Shown here: positions 19,783-26,537 of the stretch, piece by piece
Layout of the letters: each line of letters starts with the position of its first letter
Numbering within the stretch: position 1 is the stretch's first letter
DNA from: Balneolales bacterium
GTDB lineage: Bacteria; Bacteroidota; Rhodothermia; Balneolales; Natronogracilivirgulaceae
Assembly (NCBI GenBank): GCA_007132495.1
Contig: SLOL01000126.1
Span: 1-39,299, forward strand
Direction of reading: 5' to 3'
DNA length: 39,299 nt
Made by a program: the position numbers and the translations under genes
Notes under the pieces: model-generated
What the model saw: only the letters and a program-made list of their open reading frames with translations
Database searches by the model: none
What the model was told of the DNA's origin: nothing

Positions 19783-19856
19783 CCGGGCACCCGGACACAC
19801 AGGCGTATGATTAAATACGATCATGTCATTTCACTTCGTGACCTTCGGTTCATCTG
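19783..19856 (+). repeat. Palindromic leader repeat, copy B (left arm missing)
   Basis: It shares the loop-to-3' part of copy A (CCCGGACACACAGGCG, TATGATTAAATACG, TTCACTTCGTGACC and TTCGGTTCATCTG) with only a few mismatches. The left arm of the palindrome is absent. It lies just downstream of the cargo stop and directly upstream of copy C. Confidence 0.8.
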
Positions 19857-19884
19857 ACATTGTGATACATATAATTTAAACAGA

Positions 19885-19947
19885 TGAAATGGCCATGACG
19901 GCTTACTGCCACACAAGCGCATGATTATAATCGTCATGGACATTACA
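19885..19947 (+). repeat. Palindromic leader repeat, copy C (diverged)
   Basis: The arms TGAAATGGCCATGACG (19885-19900) and CGTCATGGACATTACA (19932-19947) pair at 14 of 16 positions. The loop contains CACACAAGCGCATGATTATA, a diverged version of the copy A loop. The element ends 29 bases before the start codon of the membrane-protein gene, close to the spacing seen for copy A. Confidence 0.75.
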
Positions 19948-19976
19948 TTTGTCCTTAAATAAAAAATTATAAACAA

Positions 19977-20492
19977 ATGAAAATACTTGGCAATATTCTG
20001 GCGATTATAACCGCACTGGCGCTGTTGGGTGTAGTTGTCTGGGGTGGCTACCTGGGCATGCGGTTTGTGGTCATTCAATTCGGACTCATTGACGCCCGGG
20101 AGATGCCGATCCTGGTGGTGGCTTCGGTCGTATTTATGGCGGGGTCCGTAGTGATCGCCGCCGCCATTCGATCCGCATCGATGAGAAACGACAAGCAGGT
20201 ACACCCGGATAAAGCCTTTCTTTACAACAGCATCGTTAAAATTTTGACCGGCACAGAGGCGGATGCCGCCGGACTGGAATACGAGCTTTCCGGATGGCTG
20301 CCCCAAATGCAGCTCTGGGCCGGCGACGAGGTCCTGAAACAGTATATGCGTCTTCGTAATAGACTGCAGCAATCCGATCACACCGATGATGAGCTGAAGA
20401 AACTTTCCGGTCTATTGCTTCTCGAGATCCGCCGGGATTTCGGTCACCGGAACCGGGGGATAACCAAAGATTGGTTAGCCGGACAGGAATGA
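19977..20492 (+). CDS. Small two-helix membrane protein, unknown function
   Basis: A 171-residue protein I do not recognise. It has two hydrophobic segments (about 4-32 and 45-66), then a roughly 100-residue soluble, mostly helical domain with HPDKAFLYNSIVKILTG and LQQSDHTDDELKKLSGLLLL. It is the last + strand gene of the injection-system block, 226 bases after the cargo gene and behind palindromic copies B and C. Its position next to a nuclease-like cargo invites an immunity or accessory role, but immunity to a nuclease is usually a soluble inhibitor, so this is only a guess. It could also be an unrelated gene sharing the same leader element. The coding call rests on frame length, composition and a plausible start. 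Confidence 0.65.
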   Translation: MKILGNILAIITALALLGVVVWGGYLGMRFVVIQFGLIDAREMPILVVASVVFMAGSVVIAAAIRSASMRNDKQVHPDKAFLYNSIVKILTGTEADAAGLEYELSGWLPQMQLWAGDEVLKQYMRLRNRLQQSDHTDDELKKLSGLLLLEIRRDFGHRNRGITKDWLAGQE

Positions 20493-20603
20493 TCACGACA
20501 ATCACTCATTCACAGTCATAAGACGGAGGATTCAATTGTCTCTCCGATTTTCAAAAGGGTTACAACAGTGATTTATGAAAAAGCAAGGGCTGGTGTCAGG
20601 TTG

Positions 20604-20623
20604 AAACGCTTATACCCAAATAG
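20604..20623. repeat. Left inverted repeat flanking the toxin-antitoxin remnant
   Basis: AAACGCTTATACCCAAATAG matches the reverse complement of the segment at 21055-21074 at 16 of 20 positions. It contains the premature stop of the VapC remnant, so the toxin frame ends exactly inside this repeat. Confidence 0.55.
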
Positions 20624-20732
20624 CAAGTCGATTATCAGTTTCCAGCGCAACAATGCTCGCTTTTGCTTTTTCAATGCCCCTGCTGTAGTCGATTAAAATG
20701 TCCGTATCTACGATGAATAGTTCGTCAGGCAT
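20610..20732 (-). pseudogene. Truncated VapC-like PIN-domain toxin
   Basis: The frame reads MPDELFIVDTDILIDYSRG, continues to ETDNRLAI and then stops after 40 residues. The start is the standard VapC N-terminus, with the first catalytic Asp in the VDTDILIDY strand. PIN toxins are usually about 130 residues with three or four acidic active-site residues, so the remaining active site is gone. The start lies 3 bases after the antitoxin stop, the usual vapBC arrangement. The frame breaks inside an imperfect inverted repeat, so the loss looks like a deletion or insertion event at that repeat rather than point decay. Confidence 0.75.
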
Positions 20733-20735
20733 AGT

Positions 20736-20975
20736 TTATTTGCGGGACCACTGGGATTTGCGGACGTTTTTTACCCATTCGGTACTATCTTTCATTTCAT
20801 CACGATCTTTCCATATACCGAAAAAAGGATTATCAGACAATTTGCTACTCTTTGGTTGCTTGGAGCTTTCTTTCAATGTATACCTCTGATAGAGGAAATC
20901 AATGAAATCCTGAGCCTGTCGCTTTGCCTCTGGCGGCAACTGTTTGATCTTTTTTGAAACTGTCAGTTCACTCAT
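20736..20975 (-). CDS. VapB-like antitoxin (DUF2281-like)
   Basis: A 79-residue basic protein with KIKQLPPEAKRQAQDFIDFL near its start and a C-terminal tail with NPFFGIWKDRDEMKDSTEWV. Both features are typical of DUF2281-type antitoxins paired with PIN toxins: the N-terminal helix for dimerisation and the tail that wraps the toxin. It is directly followed by the truncated toxin, so it is probably an orphan antitoxin. The protein itself looks intact. Antitoxins of this kind normally bind their own promoter, here upstream at about 20976-21075, where the right-hand inverted repeat also sits. Confidence 0.75.
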   Translation of the reverse strand: MSELTVSKKIKQLPPEAKRQAQDFIDFLYQRYTLKESSKQPKSSKLSDNPFFGIWKDRDEMKDSTEWVKNVRKSQWSRK

Positions 20976-21286
20976 GGCTTTGTGCTTTAACCTGTAATCT
21001 AATGAAAAAACTCGAAGGCATCAGTAAAAATTGTGTATTCAGGTTCCTTACGTGCAAATTGGGTATAAAAGTTTATTAATCTGCAAAAACTTTAGTAAGG
21101 CCGGTGCCCTTTATAGTGTTTATGCCGGGTATGGGGTTCCATAAGTTGCGGAAGCCAGAAGTAGCGGATCAAGCAACATAAGGATATTATCGGTTGCACC
21201 CCGCTGCTTTTTCGGCCGGCCTATTGTTTTCACTGGTGAATTTCGTGTCTGGCATCATATCCGCGACTTATCGGTCAGCAGGACAA
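20976..21286. other. Non-coding stretch
   Basis: About 310 bases between the antitoxin start and the hydrolase stop. It contains the right inverted repeat (21055-21074) and an AT-rich segment that may hold the antitoxin promoter. I find no convincing gene on either strand. Frames that run into it from the + strand are shadows of the hydrolase gene. Confidence 0.5.
21055..21074. repeat. Right inverted repeat flanking the toxin-antitoxin remnant
   Basis: CAAATTGGGTATAAAAGTTT is the inverted partner of 20604-20623 (16 of 20 positions). The pair brackets about 470 bases containing the antitoxin and the toxin remnant. The similarity does not continue outside the repeats. Confidence 0.55.
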
Positions 21287-22291
21287 TCAGTTGCGGTTCG
21301 CATCCAGAAACGTTATAAGGTCGGCGTGGAACCGCTCGGGTACCTCGAAGTGCGGATTGTGGCCGACGTTTTCCAGCAGGATCAGCTCGCAATCCGGGAT
21401 CGTATTGCAGGTCTCGCGGGCATTGTAGGCGAACTCGGGACCGTCTTCTTCGCCGGAGAGGATCAGCGTCGGTGCCTCAATATGCGGAAATTCGTACTCA
21501 ACCGGCTGGGAATAGACCATTTGCCGGTTCAGCGCCCGAACCATCGCCATCCGCGGCCACTCCGGACTCAGTCTCCATCCGTAGTGTATGCGGATGTATT
21601 TGTCATAGGCATCGTCCCAATCCACGTAGTAGCGCTCCTGGTGCTGCCGGATCTCTTCGTATGTCCAGTCCAGACTCGCCTCGTACATCTCTTCGGTGCT
21701 CTGCCAGGGACGCAGCTTTCGGAAATCTTTTTGACCGATCATGTTCACCAGTACCAGCCTGGTGGTAATCTCCGGATAGGTAAAAGCGAACCGCGCGGCC
21801 AGCATCCCGCCCATCGAGTGCCCGACAATGGCGGCTTCATCCACCCCGAGCTTGTCCAGCAGATTCCGCGTGTTGGCCGCTTTTTTCTGAAAACTGTACG
21901 GGATGATCGGCTTGGAGGAGCGGCCGAAACCGACCTGATCCGGCACGATCACCCGGTATCCCGCATTGGACAGCGCATAGATCGTCTCTGCCCAGTATTC
22001 ACCAAAGAAATTGAGCCCGTGCAACAGTACAACCACCTGACCATTGGACGCTCCTTCGGGATCGACGTCCATGTATGCCATCCGCACATCCTTGCCGATG
22101 ATGGAAAACTCCATGTATTCTACCGGCCAGGGGTAGGGAACTTCCTCCAGCCCAATGCTGACCGGCCCCCAGTCAACGGGCGGGGTGTCGGTGTCCTGGC
22201 CCGAAAGCATATCCGGGCGGATCAGCAACGAGGCCATCAGTAATGCGGCAATGGCGGTGAGCTTTGGGCAGGATATCACGGATTTGATCAT
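21287..22291 (-). CDS. Secreted alpha/beta-fold hydrolase
   Basis: A 334-residue protein. The N-terminal 31 residues form a signal peptide (basic start, hydrophobic LTAIAALLMASLLI, cleavage near LSGQD). The mature part is a classical alpha/beta hydrolase. It has an oxyanion-hole motif VVLLHGLNFFGEYW, the VPDQVGFGRSSKP strand-turn, the nucleophile elbow VGHSMGGM (Ser near 158), a LILSGEEDGPEF acid-strand region, and a catalytic His in NVGHNPHFEVPERF near the C-terminus. It probably acts in the periplasm on an ester, epoxide or similar substrate that cannot be named from sequence. It stands alone on the - strand, 147 bases downstream of a small-gene cluster. Confidence 0.88.
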   Translation of the reverse strand: MIKSVISCPKLTAIAALLMASLLIRPDMLSGQDTDTPPVDWGPVSIGLEEVPYPWPVEYMEFSIIGKDVRMAYMDVDPEGASNGQVVVLLHGLNFFGEYWAETIYALSNAGYRVIVPDQVGFGRSSKPIIPYSFQKKAANTRNLLDKLGVDEAAIVGHSMGGMLAARFAFTYPEITTRLVLVNMIGQKDFRKLRPWQSTEEMYEASLDWTYEEIRQHQERYYVDWDDAYDKYIRIHYGWRLSPEWPRMAMVRALNRQMVYSQPVEYEFPHIEAPTLILSGEEDGPEFAYNARETCNTIPDCELILLENVGHNPHFEVPERFHADLITFLDANRN

Positions 22292-22438
22292 GGTTCTTCG
22301 TTTTGAATTCCGGTTAGCGTGCTGTTATCAGTATAAAAATTCACTCAAATCCGGTCAATGCGACGACATGTGATCGGCGGCCGCTTTGCAGCAGCCGACA
22401 GAAATCATCGTTCTGCAATCATAACTGTTCGGTTCCGG

Positions 22439-22684
22439 TCACGATTTCGGATTAATCTGAATCCGGGCCGCAAGCGACATCTCAATCAAATTTTCATTCT
22501 TTTTCCGGCCCCGGAACACTCTCCGCAAGCCGCGGTTGGCGGATATCTCCAGTCCCCTGAAATGTAATTCCAGATCCACAGTGACGGTCTGGGAGTCGGG
22601 CGGATTGAGCTTTGCAATCTCTTGCAACGAGTGATCAAACAGATCAACGACATCGTGTGATTTTGTTTCCAGTGCATCACTCAT
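22439..22684 (-). CDS. Small protein of unknown function, third of a three-gene cluster
   Basis: An 81-residue protein: one N-terminal helix (SHDVVDLFDHSLQEIAKL), then beta-rich sequence (QTVTVDLELHFRGLEI and ENLIEMSLAARIQI) around a basic loop with RRVFRGRKK. The start overlaps the previous gene by 8 bases (ATGAGTGA), implying translational coupling. The layout of one helix followed by beta hairpins resembles the 92-residue neighbour, so the two may be distant paralogues. I recognise no family with confidence. Confidence 0.6.
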   Translation of the reverse strand: MSDALETKSHDVVDLFDHSLQEIAKLNPPDSQTVTVDLELHFRGLEISANRGLRRVFRGRKKNENLIEMSLAARIQINPKS

Positions 22685-22955
22685 CTTGTTTTCCTCCCTT
22701 TTTGTTGTCTTCTGATATCCGGATGTCGGTTTCTACATCCCCGTTGAACTTCATCCGGACCGTCCCTTCGTCGTTCAGGTAAATATGGTCATCTTCCACA
22801 TCCGCATTGAATTCCAGCTCAAAGGTGACATTGCCAACGATGAGTGCCTGCGCTTTGTCTTCTTTTACCTTGCTGCTCTCCCGGCTGACCCGGCTGAAGG
22901 ACTTCTGAAGCGTGATCAGCGCCGATTCCAGTGAGATTCTGTCTTTTTTGGCCAT
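22677..22955 (-). CDS. Small protein of unknown function, second of a three-gene cluster
   Basis: A 92-residue protein. The N-terminal helix (ISLESALITLQKSFSRVSRE) is followed by a beta-rich acidic domain (ALIVGNVTFELEFNADVEDD and a later MKFNGDVETDIRI) and a charged tail. The helix followed by a VGNVTFELEF strand loosely recalls trypsin-co-occurring (Trypco2-like) small domains, but the resemblance is weak. It overlaps the downstream 81-residue gene and lies 12 bases after the upstream 156-residue gene, so all three are probably co-transcribed. Confidence 0.6.
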   Translation of the reverse strand: MAKKDRISLESALITLQKSFSRVSRESSKVKEDKAQALIVGNVTFELEFNADVEDDHIYLNDEGTVRMKFNGDVETDIRISEDNKKGGKQDE

Positions 22956-22967
22956 GGTTGCCCTCTA

Positions 22968-23438
22968 TCAGTCAGGTTGATCTTTTTTCAGATATTTAAT
23001 GGCACTATCGATATCCCCCTTGTTTTTGATCGGCACGCCACCGTTCTCAAGGTAATCCTGCAGGGTCGTGGACTCGTTGTTGGACAGTTCATAAGCGGCC
23101 GAAGCCCTGATGGTGCTCTCTTCGGTCTTTTCCCTGCCGAATCGACCCGTAACGCCAAAGGCGCCGACCTGGAGTCCCAGTCCGCCTTCGCTGCTGCTGA
23201 TCCGTTCCACCCTCATGATCACTTCCGATTCAATGCTGGATGAGAATTTCATTACGGGCGCCATTTCAAGGGCGTTTTTGATGATTGACTTGTTGGAGCC
23301 CTGGTCATTTCCGAGCAGCAGCTGTACATTTTTAAGATAATCCGCCCAGATGGTACGGTACTCTTTTTCGGCCATTACCGAGGCCCGTACGGGTGCGGTG
23401 AACAGCATGGTGTAGAGTTGTTCAAGATTCATTGCCAT
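22968..23438 (-). CDS. DUF2589-like protein of unknown function, first of a three-gene cluster
   Basis: A 156-residue protein from the ATG at 23438, chosen because a GGGGGA lies about 6 bases upstream. The open frame continues 44 codons further but is unlike protein there. The N-terminal helices (LEQLYTMLFTAPVRASVMAE and YRTIWADYLKNVQLLL) are followed by beta sequence (MAPVMKFSSSIESEVIMRVE) and an acidic end. The pattern of an APV helix, then a beta segment around an AP-V-x-F motif, loosely recalls DUF2589 proteins. The function is unknown. Confidence 0.62.
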   Translation of the reverse strand: MAMNLEQLYTMLFTAPVRASVMAEKEYRTIWADYLKNVQLLLGNDQGSNKSIIKNALEMAPVMKFSSSIESEVIMRVERISSSEGGLGLQVGAFGVTGRFGREKTEESTIRASAAYELSNNESTTLQDYLENGGVPIKNKGDIDSAIKYLKKDQPD

Positions 23439-23687
23439 TGTTATCCCCCATTTATGTTGTGATCGGTCACTGCGGTTCGGGATGCCGTGTTTGCACTTGC
23501 GTCCCTGGCTGGCAGGCACTTCATCCAGGGAGAGGCCTTCTGAAAGGGTTATGACGCCCGGAGAAGGCACAGATCAACGCCCGGCAAATGGAAAAACCCG
23601 CCCTTTCCCAAAATGGAACTGCTTTCAAAATAACAATTTGGATATATATCCAAAGAAATTATTGCCAAGGGCTGGTGATTTAATGAA

Positions 23688-23803
23688 GGGCCGACAGCCA
23701 TTGTGTAGGGCCAGTTACAGGCCGGCAGCCGTTATATGGGGCCGATAGTTTTGGGCCGGCAGCCATTGTGAGGAGCCGGTAGTGTCGGGTCGCGAGACCG
23801 GCA
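23688..23803. repeat. Degenerate 17-base tandem array
   Basis: Seven consecutive units with a 17-base period (one is 14 bases) built on GGCCGGCAGCCNTTNT. Alternate units are more alike, giving a 34-base higher-order period: units at 23688, 23719 and 23753 carry GGCCGRCAGCC. The array ends 3 bases from the aminotransferase stop codon. Confidence 0.75.
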
Positions 23804-23805
23804 AT

Positions 23806-24966
23806 TCAGAGCCCTTCGATCCGCCGGCATGCCTCTTCCAGTTCGTGCTCTTTTTTGGCGAAACAGAAGCGCAGCAGGTATTGGCCGTCATCCGGATCGG
23901 TGTAGAAAGACCGGCCGGGCACCGATCCCACTCCCACTTCTTCAATGAGGGTCTCACACGCCTGTTTGTCGTTTGAAAAGCCGGGACGGTCGCGCAGCGG
24001 TTCGAAACTGGCGAATACGTAGTAGGCGCCTTCCGGCCAGGGAACGGTGAACCCCGCGGTTTCCAGCGCCTCGCACATGCGGGTCCGTTTGCGGTCGTAA
24101 TCGCGGAGCATCGTCTCGTAGTAGGCGCGGTCGGTGGCGAATCCGTCAGCCAGCCCGTACTGCAACGGACTCGGCGCGCAGATGTAGAAGAGGTCGCTCA
24201 GCAGTCCCATCTTCTCGATGATCCACTCCGGACCGGTGGCGTAGCCGAGTCGCCATCCGGTCATATTGAACGTCTTTGAAAAGCTGGAGAGGGTGATGGT
24301 CCGGTGGGCGGCGGACTCCAATGAGGCCAGTGAAATGTGCGGCCGGCCGTCGTAGGTCATGTATTCGTACACCTCGTCGGTGATGGCGTACAGGTCGTGC
24401 CGTTCCAGGATCGCCGCCAGCTGTTCCAGCTCTTCGCGGGACCATACCTTGCCGCACGGATTGTTGGGCGTGGTGATCACGATGGCACGGGTTTTTGGGG
24501 TGATGGCCGACTCCAGCCTGTCAAAATCGACCTCCCAGGACGGCGCCGACATCGGGACCGTCTTCTGGCTGACATCACGAAGTTTCAGTATCCCGCCGTG
24601 ATAGCCGTACCACGGCTCGAACTGGATAACCTCGTCTCCGGGATCGAGCAGGGCGAAAACAGCGGTGACAAAAGCCCCCGTAGAACCCGCCGTGATCAGA
24701 ATGTTGTCCGGTCCGTCCACCGGAATACCGTTAAATGATCGCACCTTGTCAACGATATGTCGTTTCAATGGCTCGACCCCGCCGAACGGCGCGTAGATGG
24801 ATTGGTCGTTGTCGATGGCGGCCTTGGCGCCTTCTTTGATCGCATCGGGCGCCGGCATGTCGCAGATGCCCTGACCCAGGTTGATGCCGTTAACGGCATT
24901 GATGCGGGCGGTGACGGCGCGGATATCATTTTGACGGAGGTCTTCGGCAAGGGTGGAGAGTTTCAT
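23806..24966 (-). CDS. PLP-dependent class I/II aminotransferase
   Basis: A 386-residue fold-type I aminotransferase, of normal length for the aspartate/aromatic/kynurenine aminotransferase group. Visible motifs are INLGQGICDMPAPDAIKEGA at the N-terminus, ITAGSTGAF for cofactor phosphate, VITTPNNPCGKVW, AITDEVYEYMTYDG with the PLP Asp and Tyr, SSFSKTFNMTGWRLGY with the Schiff-base Lys near 229, and a C-terminal LRFCFAKKEHEL segment with the carboxylate-binding Arg. I start at the ATG at 24966. A longer frame to 25023 would translate palindromic repeat D. Substrate cannot be decided from sequence; the N-terminal pattern is closest to the kynurenine/methionine aminotransferase branch. Confidence 0.9.
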   Translation of the reverse strand: MKLSTLAEDLRQNDIRAVTARINAVNGINLGQGICDMPAPDAIKEGAKAAIDNDQSIYAPFGGVEPLKRHIVDKVRSFNGIPVDGPDNILITAGSTGAFVTAVFALLDPGDEVIQFEPWYGYHGGILKLRDVSQKTVPMSAPSWEVDFDRLESAITPKTRAIVITTPNNPCGKVWSREELEQLAAILERHDLYAITDEVYEYMTYDGRPHISLASLESAAHRTITLSSFSKTFNMTGWRLGYATGPEWIIEKMGLLSDLFYICAPSPLQYGLADGFATDRAYYETMLRDYDRKRTRMCEALETAGFTVPWPEGAYYVFASFEPLRDRPGFSNDKQACETLIEEVGVGSVPGRSFYTDPDDGQYLLRFCFAKKEHELEEACRRIEGL

Positions 24967-24999
24967 GTGCTTATTTTTTTGTTTCAAGCGGTCACACGC

Positions 25000-25065
25000 A
25001 ATGCCATGACCGTATTTAATCATACGCCTGTATGTCAGGGCGCCGGTCCGGTCATGGCCATTTCA
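25000..25065 (-). repeat. Palindromic leader repeat, copy D
   Basis: On the - strand it reads AAATGGCCATGACCGGACC, then ACAGGCGTATGATTAAATAC, then GGTCATGGCATT. This is the same arms and loop as copy A. It points toward the aminotransferase start, 33 bases away, as copies A and C do toward their genes. Confidence 0.85.
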
Positions 25066-25110
25066 TGATGGATTGATCTTCTACAGTTATCAGTTGGATG
25101 CGCCAAGATG

Positions 25111-25254
25111 GCTATTATTGCGGTTGATATCAAGGAGGGCGCCGGAGCGCAGCTGCCGGCTTTTTTTGCAGACCATTTCAAGCAGTGAGCCGTCGCACAG
25201 CAGCCGGCTGTTATAGCAGTCGATATCAAGCGGGATGCCGGCAAGCGGGTACCG
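25111..25254. repeat. Three-unit 48-base tandem array
   Basis: Three units of exactly 48 bases start at 25111, 25159 and 25207. Each begins GCT and carries a GC(A/G)G..GATATCAAG-like centre (diverged in unit 2) and ends in CCG. The array fills most of the space between corA and the aminotransferase and ends 5 bases from the corA stop. Confidence 0.8.
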
Positions 25255-25259
25255 GAGCG

Positions 25260-26324
25260 TTACAGCCATCCTTTACGCCGGAACCAAAGCAGCATAGCAG
25301 CGGCAATCGCAAACATGATTCCGAGAATCGCAAAGTAGGCATAGCGCCATTCAAGCTCGGGCATATGTTCGAAATTCATTCCGTAAATTCCGACGACAAA
25401 AGTGAGCGGGATGAAGATAGTCGCGATGATGGTCAACACCTTCATTACCTGGTTCATCTTGTTGCTCGCACTGGAGAGATACAGATCCAGCATACCCGAG
25501 AGCAGGTCGCGGTTGGTCTCCACCCCGTCGATGACCTGGATGGTGTGATCGTATAAATCCCGCAGATACGGCGTGGTGTTATCCCGTATCAGAGAAGATT
25601 CGGATTTATCCAGCTTGCTGACCGTCTCCCGCAACGGCCAGATCGACTTCCGCAGGTACAGCACCTCCCGCTTGATGTGGTAGATTTGGTTGAGGGTGTG
25701 CTGTGTGGGATCATCCATCAACTGCTCCTCGATCTGCTCGATATGATCACTGATTTTTTCGAGGTTCAGAAAATACTGATCGACGATGATATCGATTATG
25801 GCGTAGAGCAGATAGTCGGCCTCCCGGCTCCGGATACGCCCCTTCTGCTCCCGGATCCGGACCTTCAGTGGATCAAAGTGGGGCTCCTGCGACTCCTGAA
25901 AGCACAAAACATAGTTCCTGCCAAGGATCAGGCTCACCTGGTCGATACTGAGATGTCTGCTTTGAGCATCGTACTCCAGGGTTTTCAGTGTGACAAAGAG
26001 GTAATCGTCAAAGATTTCGATTTTCGGTCGCTGATGGATGTTCAGAATATCCTCGCAGATAAGAGGATGGATCCCGTAATGGTTCGTGATCTTCTCGATT
26101 TTTTCCGTTTCGTGGAGCCCCGTTACAGTGATCCAGGTCGTGGTAGCCGCATCCCGGAAAGGGAAGGACGCTTCAATGTCGCCGGTATGGGTCTCGTCGA
26201 GATGGTCAGGCGAATAATCCAGAATGGAGAGTTGGAGCGATGAAATCTTCTTCCGGCCTGTGAAAACGGGACTTCCGGGAGGCAGGCCGAGTTTCCGGGA
26301 GGTGTTTCGCAGTAGTCGTGACAT
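25260..26324 (-). CDS. corA: CorA-family magnesium/cobalt transporter
   Basis: A 354-residue inner-membrane divalent cation channel of normal CorA length. The large N-terminal cytoplasmic domain includes EIFDDYLFVTLKTLEYDAQS and a long stalk helix through DHIEQIEEQLMDDPTQHTLN. Two transmembrane helices lie at the C-terminus: the first ends at the signature YGMN (GMN at 315-317) before the periplasmic loop FEHMPELEW, and the second is YAYFAILGIMFAIAAAMLLW, followed by a basic RRKG tail. In the family, pentamers conduct Mg2+ and sometimes Co2+ or Ni2+. The gene stands alone on the - strand, so no link to the nearby nickel-containing hydrogenase can be drawn from position. Confidence 0.95.
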   Translation of the reverse strand: MSRLLRNTSRKLGLPPGSPVFTGRKKISSLQLSILDYSPDHLDETHTGDIEASFPFRDAATTTWITVTGLHETEKIEKITNHYGIHPLICEDILNIHQRPKIEIFDDYLFVTLKTLEYDAQSRHLSIDQVSLILGRNYVLCFQESQEPHFDPLKVRIREQKGRIRSREADYLLYAIIDIIVDQYFLNLEKISDHIEQIEEQLMDDPTQHTLNQIYHIKREVLYLRKSIWPLRETVSKLDKSESSLIRDNTTPYLRDLYDHTIQVIDGVETNRDLLSGMLDLYLSSASNKMNQVMKVLTIIATIFIPLTFVVGIYGMNFEHMPELEWRYAYFAILGIMFAIAAAMLLWFRRKGWL

Positions 26325-26434
26325 GGGCGGGAGCGGAAAAATTATGTTACCATTTCAGGTAATGTACGTATTCTTTGTACATTTCCATGAATTTTCAGAA
26401 AAACGTACACTGCACTTTACAGAATACTGTTTCA

Positions 26435-26537
26435 CATACCACTACATTACATACCACTACATTACGGCCTACTACTTACAGACCACTTCATTGCAAATCC
26501 CTGCGTTACGAACCATTATATTGCTTCAAGAACTATG
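26435..26537. repeat. 15-base tandem array
   Basis: Two perfect copies of CATACCACTACATTA (26435 and 26450) are followed by four to five diverged 14-15 base units such as CAGACCACTTCATTG and CGAACCATTATATTG. The last unit runs into the start codon of the B3/4-domain gene at 26535, so the array occupies its untranslated leader. Confidence 0.85.

Noticed and set aside
21194..22243. 349-residue + strand frame opposite the hydrolase
   Set aside because: The - strand frame has a signal peptide and a full catalytic motif set, while this frame has none and is its complement.
25035..25244. Possible 69-residue protein on the - strand
   Set aside because: The frame only translates the 48-base tandem units and part of palindromic repeat D; its internal repeats mirror the DNA repeats.
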